Below are positions 23,303 to 34,502 of a stretch of 64,000 nt of DNA, piece after piece. Source of the DNA: Ulota crispa (Eukaryota > Streptophyta > Bryopsida > Orthotrichales > Orthotrichaceae); NCBI GenBank assembly GCA_963920765.1, contig OY987247.1, positions 13,798,471-13,862,470 on the forward strand, written 5' to 3'. The notes under the pieces are model-generated. The model was not told where the DNA came from. It worked only from the letters and a program-made list of their open reading frames with translations, and made no database searches. Each line of letters opens with the position of its first letter. Within the stretch, counting starts at the first letter, position 1. Made by a program: the position numbers and the translations under genes.

Positions 23303-24005
23303 CCCCTAAATGCCCAAGGCCTTTCTAAGCTTATTGGAATTTCCACAAAACTAAAAAAATCAACCAAAGTTTTCATATATTTCATAAAAAAAAATCAATT
23401 GTAACCGTACAAACTAAAACTAAACATCTAAGAGATTACATGGAAATAGGAAAGACAACAATATCAATTATAGTTTGAATGATTTTAATGTTTGAAAATA
23501 TGAGGGTGTTAATACTCCAAAAGTGACTTTAAGCCTTCCAATCCTCATTTCACATGTCAACTCTAAAAAGTTGGTCACCAGTAAAATATGAGGTTTAAGG
23601 TCATTACATGTTTAATTGTAATCAGTTTGAAGCTTTAAAAATCTACTCCCATGTGTTTTTTAAATGGATTTCTAGTGTGGATTTCTTTCCTAGCTCTAGG
23701 TTATTTAAGGCTCATTTTCAAGATCTTCCAACACAAAAAAAACTCAAGATTTCAGTGGATACCATTGTACAAAATTTTGATTAGGAAAGTCATCAATATT
23801 CATTTTCAAAATCAGTCTTTTGATGGTGAAAAAATAGACTTCAGAACAAACTTGTACAAAAAGAATACTAAACGTAGCGATTTGAAAAAAAAAAACTAAA
23901 ATTAGTGATTTGGAAAAAACTACTAAAAGTAGAGATTTGATAAGGCCATTTTCAAAATTTTGTAAACACCCAAAACTGGTTGCTTGGGCACTAATTAGGG
24001 GTTAA
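23299..24005 (+). mobile_element. TTAA element, family B (copy 1)
   Basis: 707 bp. Left TTAACCCCTAAATGCCCAAG, right GCACTAATTAGGGGTTAA. The internal body recurs at 32,001, 47,757 and 52,136 and reversed at 15,501. It shares its left TTAA with family A copy 4. Non-coding. Confidence 0.82.
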
Positions 24006-24367
24006 ACCAAAGGATGAGCTTGGGGTGGCCTGACAATTTGACTTTCCAACCACGGTCTTGCAAATGGATGGTGGGGCCTCTTAGTCTTCCCAGCCTCTAA
24101 GGCTTCAACATGCATCTTTATTCCAAACTAGTAGATTTTAAACCTATAGGTTGTTGAGTAAAACTGTAGATCCTCATCAGAATATTGGTAGATTCCGAGC
24201 TAGTTGGTTTGATATCCCAGGAAGCTGGCAAGCCAAGTCGTGGATTTTGACCTAAGTGTCATTCTTTGAGATTTTAATAGACGGTACTCTGGAGAAATGA
24301 CAGTCTGTGTTGTTTGCCTGGCCGGGTGTCATTTCTGGGGTGTCATTTAGACCCCCGATTCCACTAG
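24006..24367. other. Intergenic, no gene seen
   Basis: Contains two gtgtcatt words at 24,328-24,350, similar to the gaatgacaccc block near 20,030-20,060; otherwise unrecognised. Confidence 0.4.
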
Positions 24368-27205
24368 TGTATGTTCTTTGTTGTGTTTGTCTCTGACTTC
24401 TAGGGTTTGCAGTTCTGCGCCTTGCGGTGCCTTGGAGCGGAGTAGAGGAGTTGTTGGCTCTCCTTTTAGGGCGACAACGTCGTCTTTTGCAATTGTAAGT
24501 TCCGCTTGTGAAGCGCTTCCGCTTCCTTAGATTCCTATGCAAACCTTTGCTAACACTTTGAAGGAAATCACACATGGATTCCTTGTCACATGCAGCCTGG
24601 ACAGGCCACGCGGACATGTGACATATTAGAACCTCGATTCTTGGTTGAATACTGAAGGGTTAACTGCTCAATTGTTCTGGAAGGTGAATTTGACATGAAC
24701 AGTGCCGTATATCACTTCTAGCTTGGTTATTTAGGGTGTTATGTGAGATTGTTGTAGGTGTTCTCTAAACCCTAAACCCTTGGCTCCATGTTTTGAGGGT
24801 TTTTGTTTAATTATGTCTTTGCGGCTACCGCTTAATAATGCTTGCATTGTTGTAGCATTTATTTATTTCAAACCAATTAGTTTGGGCTTGTGGACTAGTA
24901 CTTCAATGCTCTCAAAATAATTTATTAGAGTTTTGTACTCAAAAACTTTAGTTCAAATTAGGGTTTGTTTCCTCTCTTAATTGAGTTGCGTTTTCTTCCT
25001 GTTGTTTTTTTATTAAGTAAGGTAGGGGCGTCACAAATCAACATTGACTTTGTTGTTGTGCAAAATTTTCATGTAACGGAAGAGGATATATTGACCCCAC
25101 CCTAAAATTGGTTGGTCTGCGCAGGGATCATGGCGCCGAAGAAGCGAGTGAAGAAGAAGAAGGGGTCAAGATTGACGTCTTCCCCTGCTTCTGTCGCCGG
25201 CCCTGCTTCTGTTGCTGTCGCGAGCCCTGCTTCTGTAGTTGTCGCCGGCCCTGCTTCTATCGCTGTCGCCGGCCCTGCTTCTGTCGCCAGCCCTGGTTCC
25301 CCCGCTTCTGTCGCTTCTGTCGTTGGCCCTAGTGCAAGATCGATGGTGGATGTCATGTACATGGAGGCAAAATTGAAGAGGGTGGAGTTTGTCAACCCAG
25401 AAGACGACATCACGGCGGATTGGTTGTCCTAGGTGTTATATGATTCACTCTCTGAGTGACGTTGTCATTTGCTTGTGGAGAGTACCAATGCCGATTTCAC
25501 TATTCATGTTGTACCAGCCACCGCCAACAAGTTTTTAGACCTTGCTAGAGGTGTTGGTGTGGTGCTGGTGGAGTTGGACTCTCCACAACCGGGCATAATG
25601 GACCATGTTTATATGCAGAAAGGCAAGGTGCTAGAAACAAAGGAAGACATGGAGACAAAGATGGAGACAAAGATCAAGACTTTGATGCGGACGGCGGAGG
25701 ATCAGCACAAAAAGTATCAGCGGGCATTTGCAGAGCAAGAGAAAAGGTACAAATTAGAGCATCTAGAGAACATGAAGAAATATTCACGTGATGGTGTGGA
25801 CCAGTTGGAGCGGGACATGAAGAATTTGCAAGTGAGAAATTGCAGGTTGTTCACCTAGCTTGTCGACTAGACGTTTGCTATTGATTCAAGTTTGTTGTCG
25901 AGGTTTTTATTTGCTTGCTATTATCTCATGGCGGAGAGTTCCAAGTTTGAATGATTCTTATATTGTGTATTCTATTGAAGGTCATGTTCTCTTGCTGAAG
26001 GTGATATTGACTTATCCTGAATTGAATCAATTCAATTCTGGTGGATTGGTCTTTCAATTGTCTTTGTTGTTTTATTCAGTAATCATCCGATAAACTACTT
26101 TGAAATAGTCTCGTCAAATTTTTGATTTCATCAAATGTCATGTGGCAAGATTCACGACTCCCTTGTTCACTTGATTTCTTTGTAATGGAGAGAGTTTGAT
26201 TCTACCATCATCTGTTGGAAAGAGTATTGGTATACCTCTACAATTTTGTGAATCAATCATTAGTAATAGAGACTTTTGACTATCTGGTTTAGTATTTATG
26301 CACCGACCTTATTTGACTCTTCTTATATAGGACCTTCAAAAAAGCACTAATTCTTAGACTAACTATAAAATCTGTAGGTCCAAATTGTCGTCAAACCTTA
26401 ATTTTTATCAAGAGTTTTACAAACATCACTAAACCAAATCATTTTCTGATTAGCCATTCCCTTCATAAATGAGAAAACAAGACAAAATATGAATAGAAGC
26501 AGGATGAATCTTGAATACAAGAAGAATAATAACGCACATTGGTAAATGGATGTTCAGTATAAGCATGAATGCTCAAAAATGTGATTAAAGCAAAAAATGA
26601 AAATGAAAATCTTACATAGTCTCCAATGTGATGCTCTCCAGCTATGTGGCCTTGACGTTGTTTTGCATGAAAATTTGCAGATTGTTCAAAAGGGTGAACT
26701 TGGAGACGTGAAGGGTGAACTTGGAGTTATGAAGGGTTGGGTTGCAAAGCTCCAAGATCAAGCCGCATACCTGATCGATGCATCGGCTTTGGGGAATACG
26801 GTTAAGAAGCGGTTTCTTCTTAACCGTGCGCAGGAGGCTATTTCAAAGATGGTTGGTAAGCCCAAGGAAGAGGGCATGACGTGGACGGCTTTTTTTTATG
26901 CGTTCACGCCAACAGATTGGGAGGTGGCAAATATCAGTGATTTAGATTACCAGGAGCATATCCATGAGACGGGTTTTCCTTTGAACTAGGCGGTTCATTA
27001 TGTGGAAGAGGCACATGTGGTCAAGATCTTCAAAGGCATGGACATTGGCAAAGAAAGAGAGAGTTGGGAGCGTAATTTCAAAATTTTTTATGGGAGGAAG
27101 GTCAACAAAATTTCTTGATAAGGTATATTTTTCTTTGCCACCATTTCATATAGTACCTTATGTTTTATCTCATGAGGTTTTGAAATTTTTTTGGTTGCAG
27201 CCTGA
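24368..27205 (+). pseudogene. Unrecognised gene, decayed copy 2
   Basis: Second copy of the unit at 5,178. The probable start ATG at 25,130 gives MAPKKRVKKKKGSRLT, a basic N terminus. It is followed by a Pro-Ala-Ser-Val repeat (25,183-25,330) that copy 1 lacks and by the shared block ARSMVDVMYMEAKLKRVEFV. A TAG at 25,430 interrupts it where copy 1 reads through. The frame continues (FTIHVVPATANKFLDLARGV) into an uninterrupted charged coiled-coil region (AEDQHKKYQRAFAEQEKRYK) to 25,858. A further exon-like block, 26,597-26,989, reads LIDASALGNTVKKRFLLNRA and FYAFTPTDWEV and is broken by a TAG where copy 1 has CAG; its remainder gives KIFKGMDIGKERE. I do not recognise the family. Lesions differ from those in copy 1, so each decayed on its own. 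Confidence 0.62.
25183..25330 (+). repeat. Coding minisatellite (Ala-Ser-Pro-Val repeats)
   Basis: Tandem 18- to 24-bp units built on ccctgcttctgtcgccgg, encoding repeats of GPASVAVA. They have expanded between the basic N terminus and the conserved block of copy 2; copy 1 has only a short LASGIG at this place. Confidence 0.85.
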
Positions 27206-27602
27206 TTCAAAAGTGATTGGGGCAGTGACAAGGAAGCTGTCAAAATGGCAAAGTTAGCTCTGATCTTGGTACCCTTTCTCTTGTGAGTTGTAACGGAAAC
27301 CAACACTTTTGTGGATTGCAAGTTTAGTTGAAATTTTGGTTTGACAAAATAGTATGTAATTCTGAGATGTTATACAATGAAGGTACTTGATGAGGAAAGA
27401 CAGGTCATTTGTAGGAAGCTCTTCTGCCGTGACATGTGTGGGTGCGGTATGTGTTGCTCAAATACTTGGTCCATGCCATACTATTGTAACCATTCTCTGT
27501 GATGGTGGAGCTTGACACTTGAGCAAGTTCCATAACGCATCTTAGTTAGGTTTACTGGATTTAACACCTACTGCTTCATCCCTGAAGTTTTTGGAACTGA
27601 GA
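27206..27602 (+). pseudogene. PLP-dependent cysteine synthase/desulfhydrase-like fragment (copy 2)
   Basis: Two exon-like pieces. About 27,206-27,252 reads DWGSDKEAVKMAK. From 27,384, YLMRKDRSFVGSSSAVTCVG continues into AVCVAQILGPCHTIVTILCD and, after an in-frame TGA, HLSKFHN and LTPTASSLKFLE. The order matches the C terminus of plant PLP-dependent cysteine synthase-like enzymes (L-cysteine desulfhydrase type): a GTDREA-like motif, a GSSSA phosphate-binding loop, then GPGHTIVTILCD. The N-terminal two thirds, including the PLP lysine, are absent. The in-frame stop and the Gly-to-Cys change in GPGH mark it as dead. Confidence 0.75.
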
Positions 27603-29499
27603 AACACAAAATGAAGATATCTGGTAGATAGTAAAAGCCATTGTCACGATACTTGGCCAGGTCTGTGGTTTTTAGCAAGTGACTCTTTCTGAACTGGTCT
27701 TTGTAGCAGTTTTGTTGGCTGAGCTAAGGTGTGCATTTGAGAATCTACGTGTTTCAATGAGATTTCTTCACATATGAATGACTTTCTCGAGGATCTTGCA
27801 AATTGCAAAATGTTCTTGGAATTGAAGCTCTCTAATATTTGAAATATCTGAGCCGTTAGATATGCAAGGATGTATGGATAATAGATGCACAGGCAAGGTT
27901 TTTGCACTGGAGAGTGGAGAGAAGGCTGAAGTTTGTTATTTGTTTATAACCAGACAGACTTGATACTGAAATGCCGCACAAGCCTTTCCTTCCAGCTCAC
28001 CTTCCCCTCACCAACGCACTCCTGCACAAACACGGGTTTTGACTACATAGGCCAAGCATTTGCAACGTTGTTTCAAACTCTCTTGAAATCCCTTCATTCT
28101 CTTTGCAATTGAACCTCACCTTTCTATTTCTTCAATTGTGGTGGTGATGATTTTGCAAGTTTAATTTTTAATAAAAAATGCTTTTAAAATTGTGATTTGG
28201 CGGTTTTTAGGAATAATCTAGAACCAGCAATTTGCTCTACATTTCTCCTGAGTAAGTTAGTCTTGGAGTGTAAGCAATTGGCTCAAGCAGATTTTATTGA
28301 GGTTATGTACATATTGAAGGAGTGTACGGAATATACACTAAAATCTGGCAATGAATCCAAAATCTGTACTATCCGCCACTCTCATGCACTAAAGACCTCT
28401 ACATGCACAATTATGGTACCCAATGTTGATTCTAAGTTCAATCTTGGTTTTACGTATGCCTCTATTAGCTATGGAGGACCATGAGCAACATACTATTTTA
28501 AAGAGGTGAAAAATAACAAAATGGCACCAATTCAATATAATCTGGCTCTCAATGAGCCAAAATTTATGAATTGTCTTGTTAGACTACCACCCATTTTCAA
28601 CAAAACAGTGGAAGAAATACTCATACTTTATATATGATGAATATAATATTAAAATTGTCTTCCAAACAAAAACGCACACATGGATGTGGTTTCATCATAA
28701 CGTTTATTTTTGCCATTCTATCGTAACACTCCTAATAATACAAAAGAAAAATACGCTATTGAGAGCATTCAATTGCAATAAGGGAATCATTGCTTCAAGT
28801 AGTGGGACCTTAGTGGAGACATGAATTTGGTATATTTTACAAAGATCAGTTCAAATGTTAGATGATCCTCGCTGTTCATCCATCCATTCATAGGCATTTT
28901 GATGAAATGATTTCTTTTCTAGATGAATAAACTATAGCTGCAGGCAGAGTGAACCCAGTTGTCCCCCACGTCCTGCAATTGAGATCTCTTCGCTTGATGC
29001 GCACTGTTCTGACAGGTATATCAAGTCCAAGACAGGGGATTGGGTTCTCACTTCTCACGATTTGCCAGTACTGTACAGTTCAGCCTACTAGTGAACGAAC
29101 AGATACTTTCATCCACATAGTTCATCTATTCACTCCTCCGGTCATCAATTATCATTTGCCACGGTGTTCGATTTAAGGTGGATAGTCACATCTTTTAATA
29201 CCAACTGTACTTTGCATACTTCCTTAAATTCAACCGCCATGGGTGGGTGTAGAGATGCCTTTTGATCTTGGGGCTTTTGCATCCCTAAATGATCCTCATT
29301 TATAGACTAGGATTCACAATTGTATCCATATTCAACGAAACTTTTTGATAGATTTTTATTATGGGTAACAAAAGAGCAAATATCACATTGTTAAAATTCA
29401 TGCTTGTGTAATAGCAACTTTTCTGAAAATCACATTTAGGAACACTGTTGTAAACTTGTGATGCAAGAAACAAAACTGTTGTTGTGGACAACGTTCCTA
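27603..29499. other. Intergenic, no gene I can support
   Basis: Open stretches up to about 95 codons occur (28,197-28,484), but none resembles a known protein or is supported by codon use, so I leave them uncalled. No TTAA element ends seen. Confidence 0.45.
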
Positions 29500-31335
29500 T
29501 TAACCCTTTAACTCCTAAAGGACCAACTGTCCCCTTGGGGAATAATTGGATTTCGGGCATGTACCTATGGTTAAACTAATTTGCGTGATTTTCTGAAACT
29601 TTTATTGAAGGTGAGGAATTCAAAGATCTACATGGGAATGTAATTTTTTCTTCATTCCGACATTTATTGAAGAAGTTATGCATGAATTTCTAAAAACAAG
29701 TGAGATCAGATAGCCAAAAACTTCTTTAAAAATTTCATATTTTTTTAAATAAAAATCTGAAATAGGTTCTTTAGACTTATATAGACGTGGGGAGCTTTGA
29801 ATCATTCAATTTTGATAGATGAGATGAAAGTTATGAGAAGTTTTAGTTTGCAGGTAGGCGTGGGTTTGCTCTGAAAAAATAACTTATAAACTTCATTTTT
29901 GAATGCAAATTTAACATTTTTGCAAAAAAAAAATATTGGAAAGGGTGAAGATTGCTTGCTAGAACAATCTCACCATTGGGATTATTGTGATTCAATTCCA
30001 TTGCAAGGTTATTAACAATGTAAGATTTTGTTCAATCTTGAACCTTCTTCTATTTAATGTTTCTTTTAAGAATGAAAATTAAGTATTTTTTGTTTTGGTT
30101 TTTTTCCAAAGATTCTCAACTCAATTCCCCACCATACAAAAATAAACCTCAAAACTCCATGGTGCAAAAATTTTAAGTTAACAAAGTTCAAAGTCGAATA
30201 ACCTAGTCATGCAAGGTGCAAAAACGCTTATTTTTTACACTTTGAGCGCAAATATCTTGCAATCTGTGCGGTCAAAGTTTTTAAGTTTTAAATGACACAT
30301 TTTTATACAAGTCTAGTACAAGATCCTATGGTCAGAGATGCAAAAAGACCAATTTTAAAACTTTTGAACTCTTTGCCATAGAAGTGGTAGTTTTGAGTGT
30401 CTTTTGACAAAATAAAGGCCATGGTCCTTTAGGGGTTAAGGACCACGCAACCATATTTTGGTCGCTGGGGGTGGTTTTTGGCCTATAGGTTGAAATTGCT
30501 CAATAATTTGGAATTAGGTTTTGAAGAACGCATGTAATCACAAGAATTTTGCATCCATCTAAAAAAATAACGATGCAATTGGGTATGTGTATTGATAAAT
30601 AGTGGTGTTTATACGGCATGACTTCAAAATACGTATCCATTTTTTGTCAAAGATGGATCAAAGCAACAACACAATACATCAAACATCCAAGAAGAATGTC
30701 AAATTTCAATTGCACAATTCTAAAAAAAATCATATTGCTTAAGAAATATGCTTGTATCTATACGGTAGTAATATAATTGTAGTATTTGAAGATCTATTGA
30801 AATATTGTTGTCATTTTGGCTTTAAAATTTGTCATCCAACTTTTGAGGCCTATTCTTGATTGTTTTCACCAATTGGATTTTCTAGAATAATTATCAAAAT
30901 TCTTGTAGAACCATTTTGGGGTAGCAAAGAAAGTGGGTTTTTTGACCCTTTTTGTCCACTTAGCTACACCTTGTGATTGCTATTTTTGTCTATTTTGTGT
31001 GAAACCAGTCTTAAATTAAAGGTGGAAAACCCTACTTTCTAGAAATGTAAGGCTCTTTTCAATCAAAGCTTGCATGCAGCGTTAAAATTCAAAACCACAT
31101 AAGCATGAAAAACTAGAGATTTTTCACATATAGCTCACTCAATCATAATAATGTTTCACCTCCAACTGTACATCTAGCTGAAATTTTGGTGCTTTACAAT
31201 AAACAAGGTGTACTTCCCATTCGTATTGTTGGAGTATTGAAAATGGGTCCATATTTGAGTCAATTGCACATCTAAGCTTACATCCCCTATTTTTAGTAGA
31301 ATTTGTGAAAATGGGTGTGGTCCTTAAAGGGTTAA
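29500..31335. mobile_element. TTAA element N, split by family L
   Basis: The right end read inward is TTAACCCTTTAAGGACCACA. The left end is the same word split in two: TTAACCCTTTAA at 29,500-29,511, and TTAAGGACCACGC from 30,436, with a complete family L copy between. N alone is about 0.9 kb and non-coding. Its terminal repeat contains an internal TTAA that served as the target. Confidence 0.85.
29508..30439 (-). mobile_element. TTAA element, family L (copy 2, reversed)
   Basis: 932 bp between TTAA (29,508-29,511) and TTAA (30,436-30,439). The left end is CTCCTAAAGGACCAACTGTC and the right end GGTCCTTTAGGGG. It is nearly identical to the reverse complement of 20,301-21,231, with a few substitutions and small indels, inserted into element N. 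Confidence 0.9.
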
Positions 31336-32000
31336 GGTAGGCGCACCCCTAAGCGTGGAAATAAGGGTTTTGGAGTAGGTAAAACAATTCACTAACTTTG
31401 AAAAAAATATTGTAAGTTAGGACATAGAAACCAAAAGTACTGGCATCAATTTCAAAGTTCCAAGTGCAAGCATTTGTTCACAAAAAAATTTCAAAACCCA
31501 AAATCACTGAAATTGTAAGAACAATGTGTAAGAGATGCTAATCACAAGGCTTGTTGGTTCTTAAATAGCGAGATGGGCTCAAAACCTCATGCTTGTCACC
31601 CACAACCATCACTTCATCACACATAACCATCACTCAGCCACCCAAAACCATTTGTTTTTTTATTGATTAGCCGTGCCATTGTCAGGTGACGGCCATGGGG
31701 ATGCAACGCTTATGGATGCTGCTACCTTATGATAAGGTAAACTGATTTCTTTGCTTTGTGCATGTGTTTCATTTATTTTTGTAATGTTCGTCACAAGTGT
31801 AAGAAGGATGTCTTTTGAAAAAAAGATGTAATCAATGTAATGGTAGCTTGTTAGAATCTATTCTTAGGATTCACAAAGTAAAAACTTTTAGCTTGTCATT
31901 ATAGAACCGGGTGTCTTGATTTGCTATGTGATTTTGTTTGATGTTCATTTTCATTGAAATAGAAGCCTCTAAGAAGGTGATAGTGGACATTGATCAATGT
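31336..32000. other. Intergenic, no gene seen
   Basis: Unremarkable AT-rich sequence; a short tandem of cacaaccatcacttc-like words around 31,600-31,650. Confidence 0.4.
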
Positions 32001-33160
32001 TTAACCCGTAAATGCCCAAGGCGTTTCTGAACTTCTTGGCATTTTCAGGAAAGTGAACAATCAACCTACCTTTTCATAAATCTCATCAAGTTTTTTTTAA
32101 ATGTAACCATACTAATTTAAACTTGATATATTAGAGATTACACTGAAAAAGAAAATACAACAATATCTCTTATAGTTTGAAAGATTATAAAGTTTGGACA
32201 TGAGGGTGTTAAAACTGCAAAAGTGACTTGAAGTTTTCTAATCCTCATTTCACATGCATGTCAAATTTAAAAAGTTGGTCATCAAAACAATATGAGGTTC
32301 AAGGTCATTAAATGTTTAACCTCAAACAATTTACGGGTTTCAAAACCTTTTCTTGTATTTTTTTAAATGGATTTCTAATGCAGATTTTTCTCCAAGCTCT
32401 AGTGTATTTGAGGTTCATTTTCGAGATCTTCCAACACTAAAAAACTCAAGATTGCAATGGACACCCTTGTACAAAATCTTGAATAGAAAAATCATGAACA
32501 TTCATTTTCAAAATCAGATTTTTGATATTGAAAATAAACTTCAAAAAAAACTTGTGTTCAAAAGAAAATACCAAAAGTAGTGATTTGATAAGATTTTATT
32601 TGTTTTCAAAGTTTTGTAAAGACCCAAATATGGTTGCTTGGGCATTTAGGAGTGCCAAGCAACCATATTTGGGTCTTTACAAAACTTTGAAAACAAATAA
32701 AATCTTATCAAATCACTATTTTTGGTATTTTCTTTTGAACACAAGTTTTTTTTGAAGTTTATTTTCAACATCAAAAATCTGATTTTGAAAATGAAAGTTG
32801 ATAATTTTTCTACTCAAATTTTGTATAAGGGTATTCACTGCAATCTTGAGTTTGCTAGTGTTGGAAATTCTCAAAAATGAGCCTCAAATACACTAGAGCT
32901 TGGAGAAAAATCTGCATTGGAAATTTAGTTTACAAAAAGGGAATTTTTGAAAAATACCCTTGTACTTTTTCATATTTTGAAAAGGACCCCTGTAAATTTC
33001 AAAATTGCAAGAATAACCTTGTGGAAGTGCAACACTACCGTTGTCTTTCCATAGTTTCATTGTACTCTGGGGTAGTGTTGTGTAAAATAATATCGTTGTG
33101 CAATAATCACTTTGCCACAACATGTAAGCAAGGTGGAAAATCATTGTGCATTTTCAAATT

Positions 33161-34221
33161 GGGAATTGATACATGTACCACCTAGGGTTTTTTTTTTGGT
33201 TTTGGGTGAATCTCCCTAGTGGCACAAATGCTGAAATCTATGGTTCTTGAATGGCTACATTGGAATTTTTTGGGGTGGAAAACACGGCACCAAAAAAGAA
33301 GTTATAGGACACATTTGGCACTTTTTACATCATGCAGGAGTGAGATGATGGCAATGTAGAGAAGAAATTTGGAGTAAGCCCTAGCATTGACCAAAGCATT
33401 TTGGGCTCAAAAAATGACATTATAATATTTTTTTGAGTAAATTAGTGGGATTACAATTAACTTGTCAAAGTGTAGAAGTCATAACTATGCAAATCTCAAT
33501 GTAAAACCACTAAAATTTTGCAAATTTAGCTTGTCAAGCCATATCTATTGGACAACTTTGGCACCAAAACCTAACCCTAGAAGATCTGATGGTTCAAAGT
33601 TGGCAATAGTGAACTTGATGGAGGTGCAGGTGTGAAATAATGATTGGCACTATTAGGATGTGGGTTGAGTAGTTTAGGGTATACATGGCACTTGTTGGCC
33701 CAACATTGTAGTATATGTGGCACATATACATAAAATAAACCTGATATTTTTCTAAAGACCCAATGATGAGCATAAAATTTTGGTGGAATTTAGCGATTAA
33801 ATGCCCAAAAAGAAAACCCCGGTACCACTCCTCCTTGACTATTCTACCACACCCTACTATATACGTTCACTATTTACAATATCAAAATAGGTGTGGACCA
33901 CAAGAAAAACATCAATAATTTGAAAGTACAACTTGACATAGAAGATGTCATTTTTTATTTTGTTTTCAGCTCTTAATCTTTCTCATAATATCAATTTAAA
34001 AAAGGAAAAATTAAACTAAACATAATTTAGATTTTTTAATTGATACTTTGAGCGGGATCTAAAGCTAAAAAAATTAAAGTTGCAACTTCTATGTCAGGTT
34101 GAATTTTCAATTTATTGATGTTTTTCTCGTGATCTATACTTATTTTAATATTGTAAATATTGACCATATATAGTAGGGTGTGGCATAATAGTCAAGAAGG
34201 GGTGGTACATGTATCAATCAC
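33161..34221. mobile_element. Foldback MITE (family C, copy 2), interrupted
   Basis: The outer left end gggaattgatacatgtacca and right end ggtggtacatgtatcaatca match family C at 16,995, as do the inner words cttgactattctaccacacc and its mirror. It lies inside the Mutator-like element and is itself split at 33,183-33,821. Confidence 0.65.
33183..33821. mobile_element. hAT-like insertion with 8-bp duplication
   Basis: 639 bp starting TAGGGTTTTTTTTTTGG and ending ..CCCAAAAAGAAAACCCCG, i.e. inverted ends of the (C/T)AGGG type. It is flanked by GTACCACC (33,175-33,182) and GTACCACT (33,822-33,829), 7 of 8 identical. Removing it restores the family C end. Eight-base targets and CAGGG-like ends are hAT features. 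No coding frame. Confidence 0.68.
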
Positions 34222-34337
34222 GGTATCAATTCTCAATTTGAAAATGCACATTGATTTTCCAACTTGCTTACATGCTTGTAGCAATGCAATCATTGCACAA
34301 CAATATTATTTAACACAATAATACTCTAGAGTACAAT

Positions 34338-34502
34338 CACTAGAAGAAAACCATGTCCCAAACGACTGGTTTACAACAACTGCAAATGTCATAAACAACT
34401 AAACAATGACTAAATTACAATCAAATTGAGTTGTTTAGGACATTTTTAGTTGTTGTGAACCAGTCATTTAATGCAAGGTCAAGTGCAAGATTTCTTCTAG
34501 TG
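34338..34502. mobile_element. CACTA MITE with 3-bp duplication
   Basis: 165 bp. Starts CACTAGAAGAAAACCATG and ends TTTCTTCTAGTG; arms contain gactggtttacaacaact / agttgttgtgaaccagtc. The flanks are AAT (34,335-34,337) and AAT (34,503-34,505). CACTA ends with a 3-bp target define the EnSpm/CACTA superfamily. It sits in the right arm of the Mutator-like element. Confidence 0.85.

Noticed and set aside
28197-28484. 95-codon open frame as a small gene
   Set aside because: No start context, splice signals or recognisable sequence; length is within chance for AT-rich DNA of this size.
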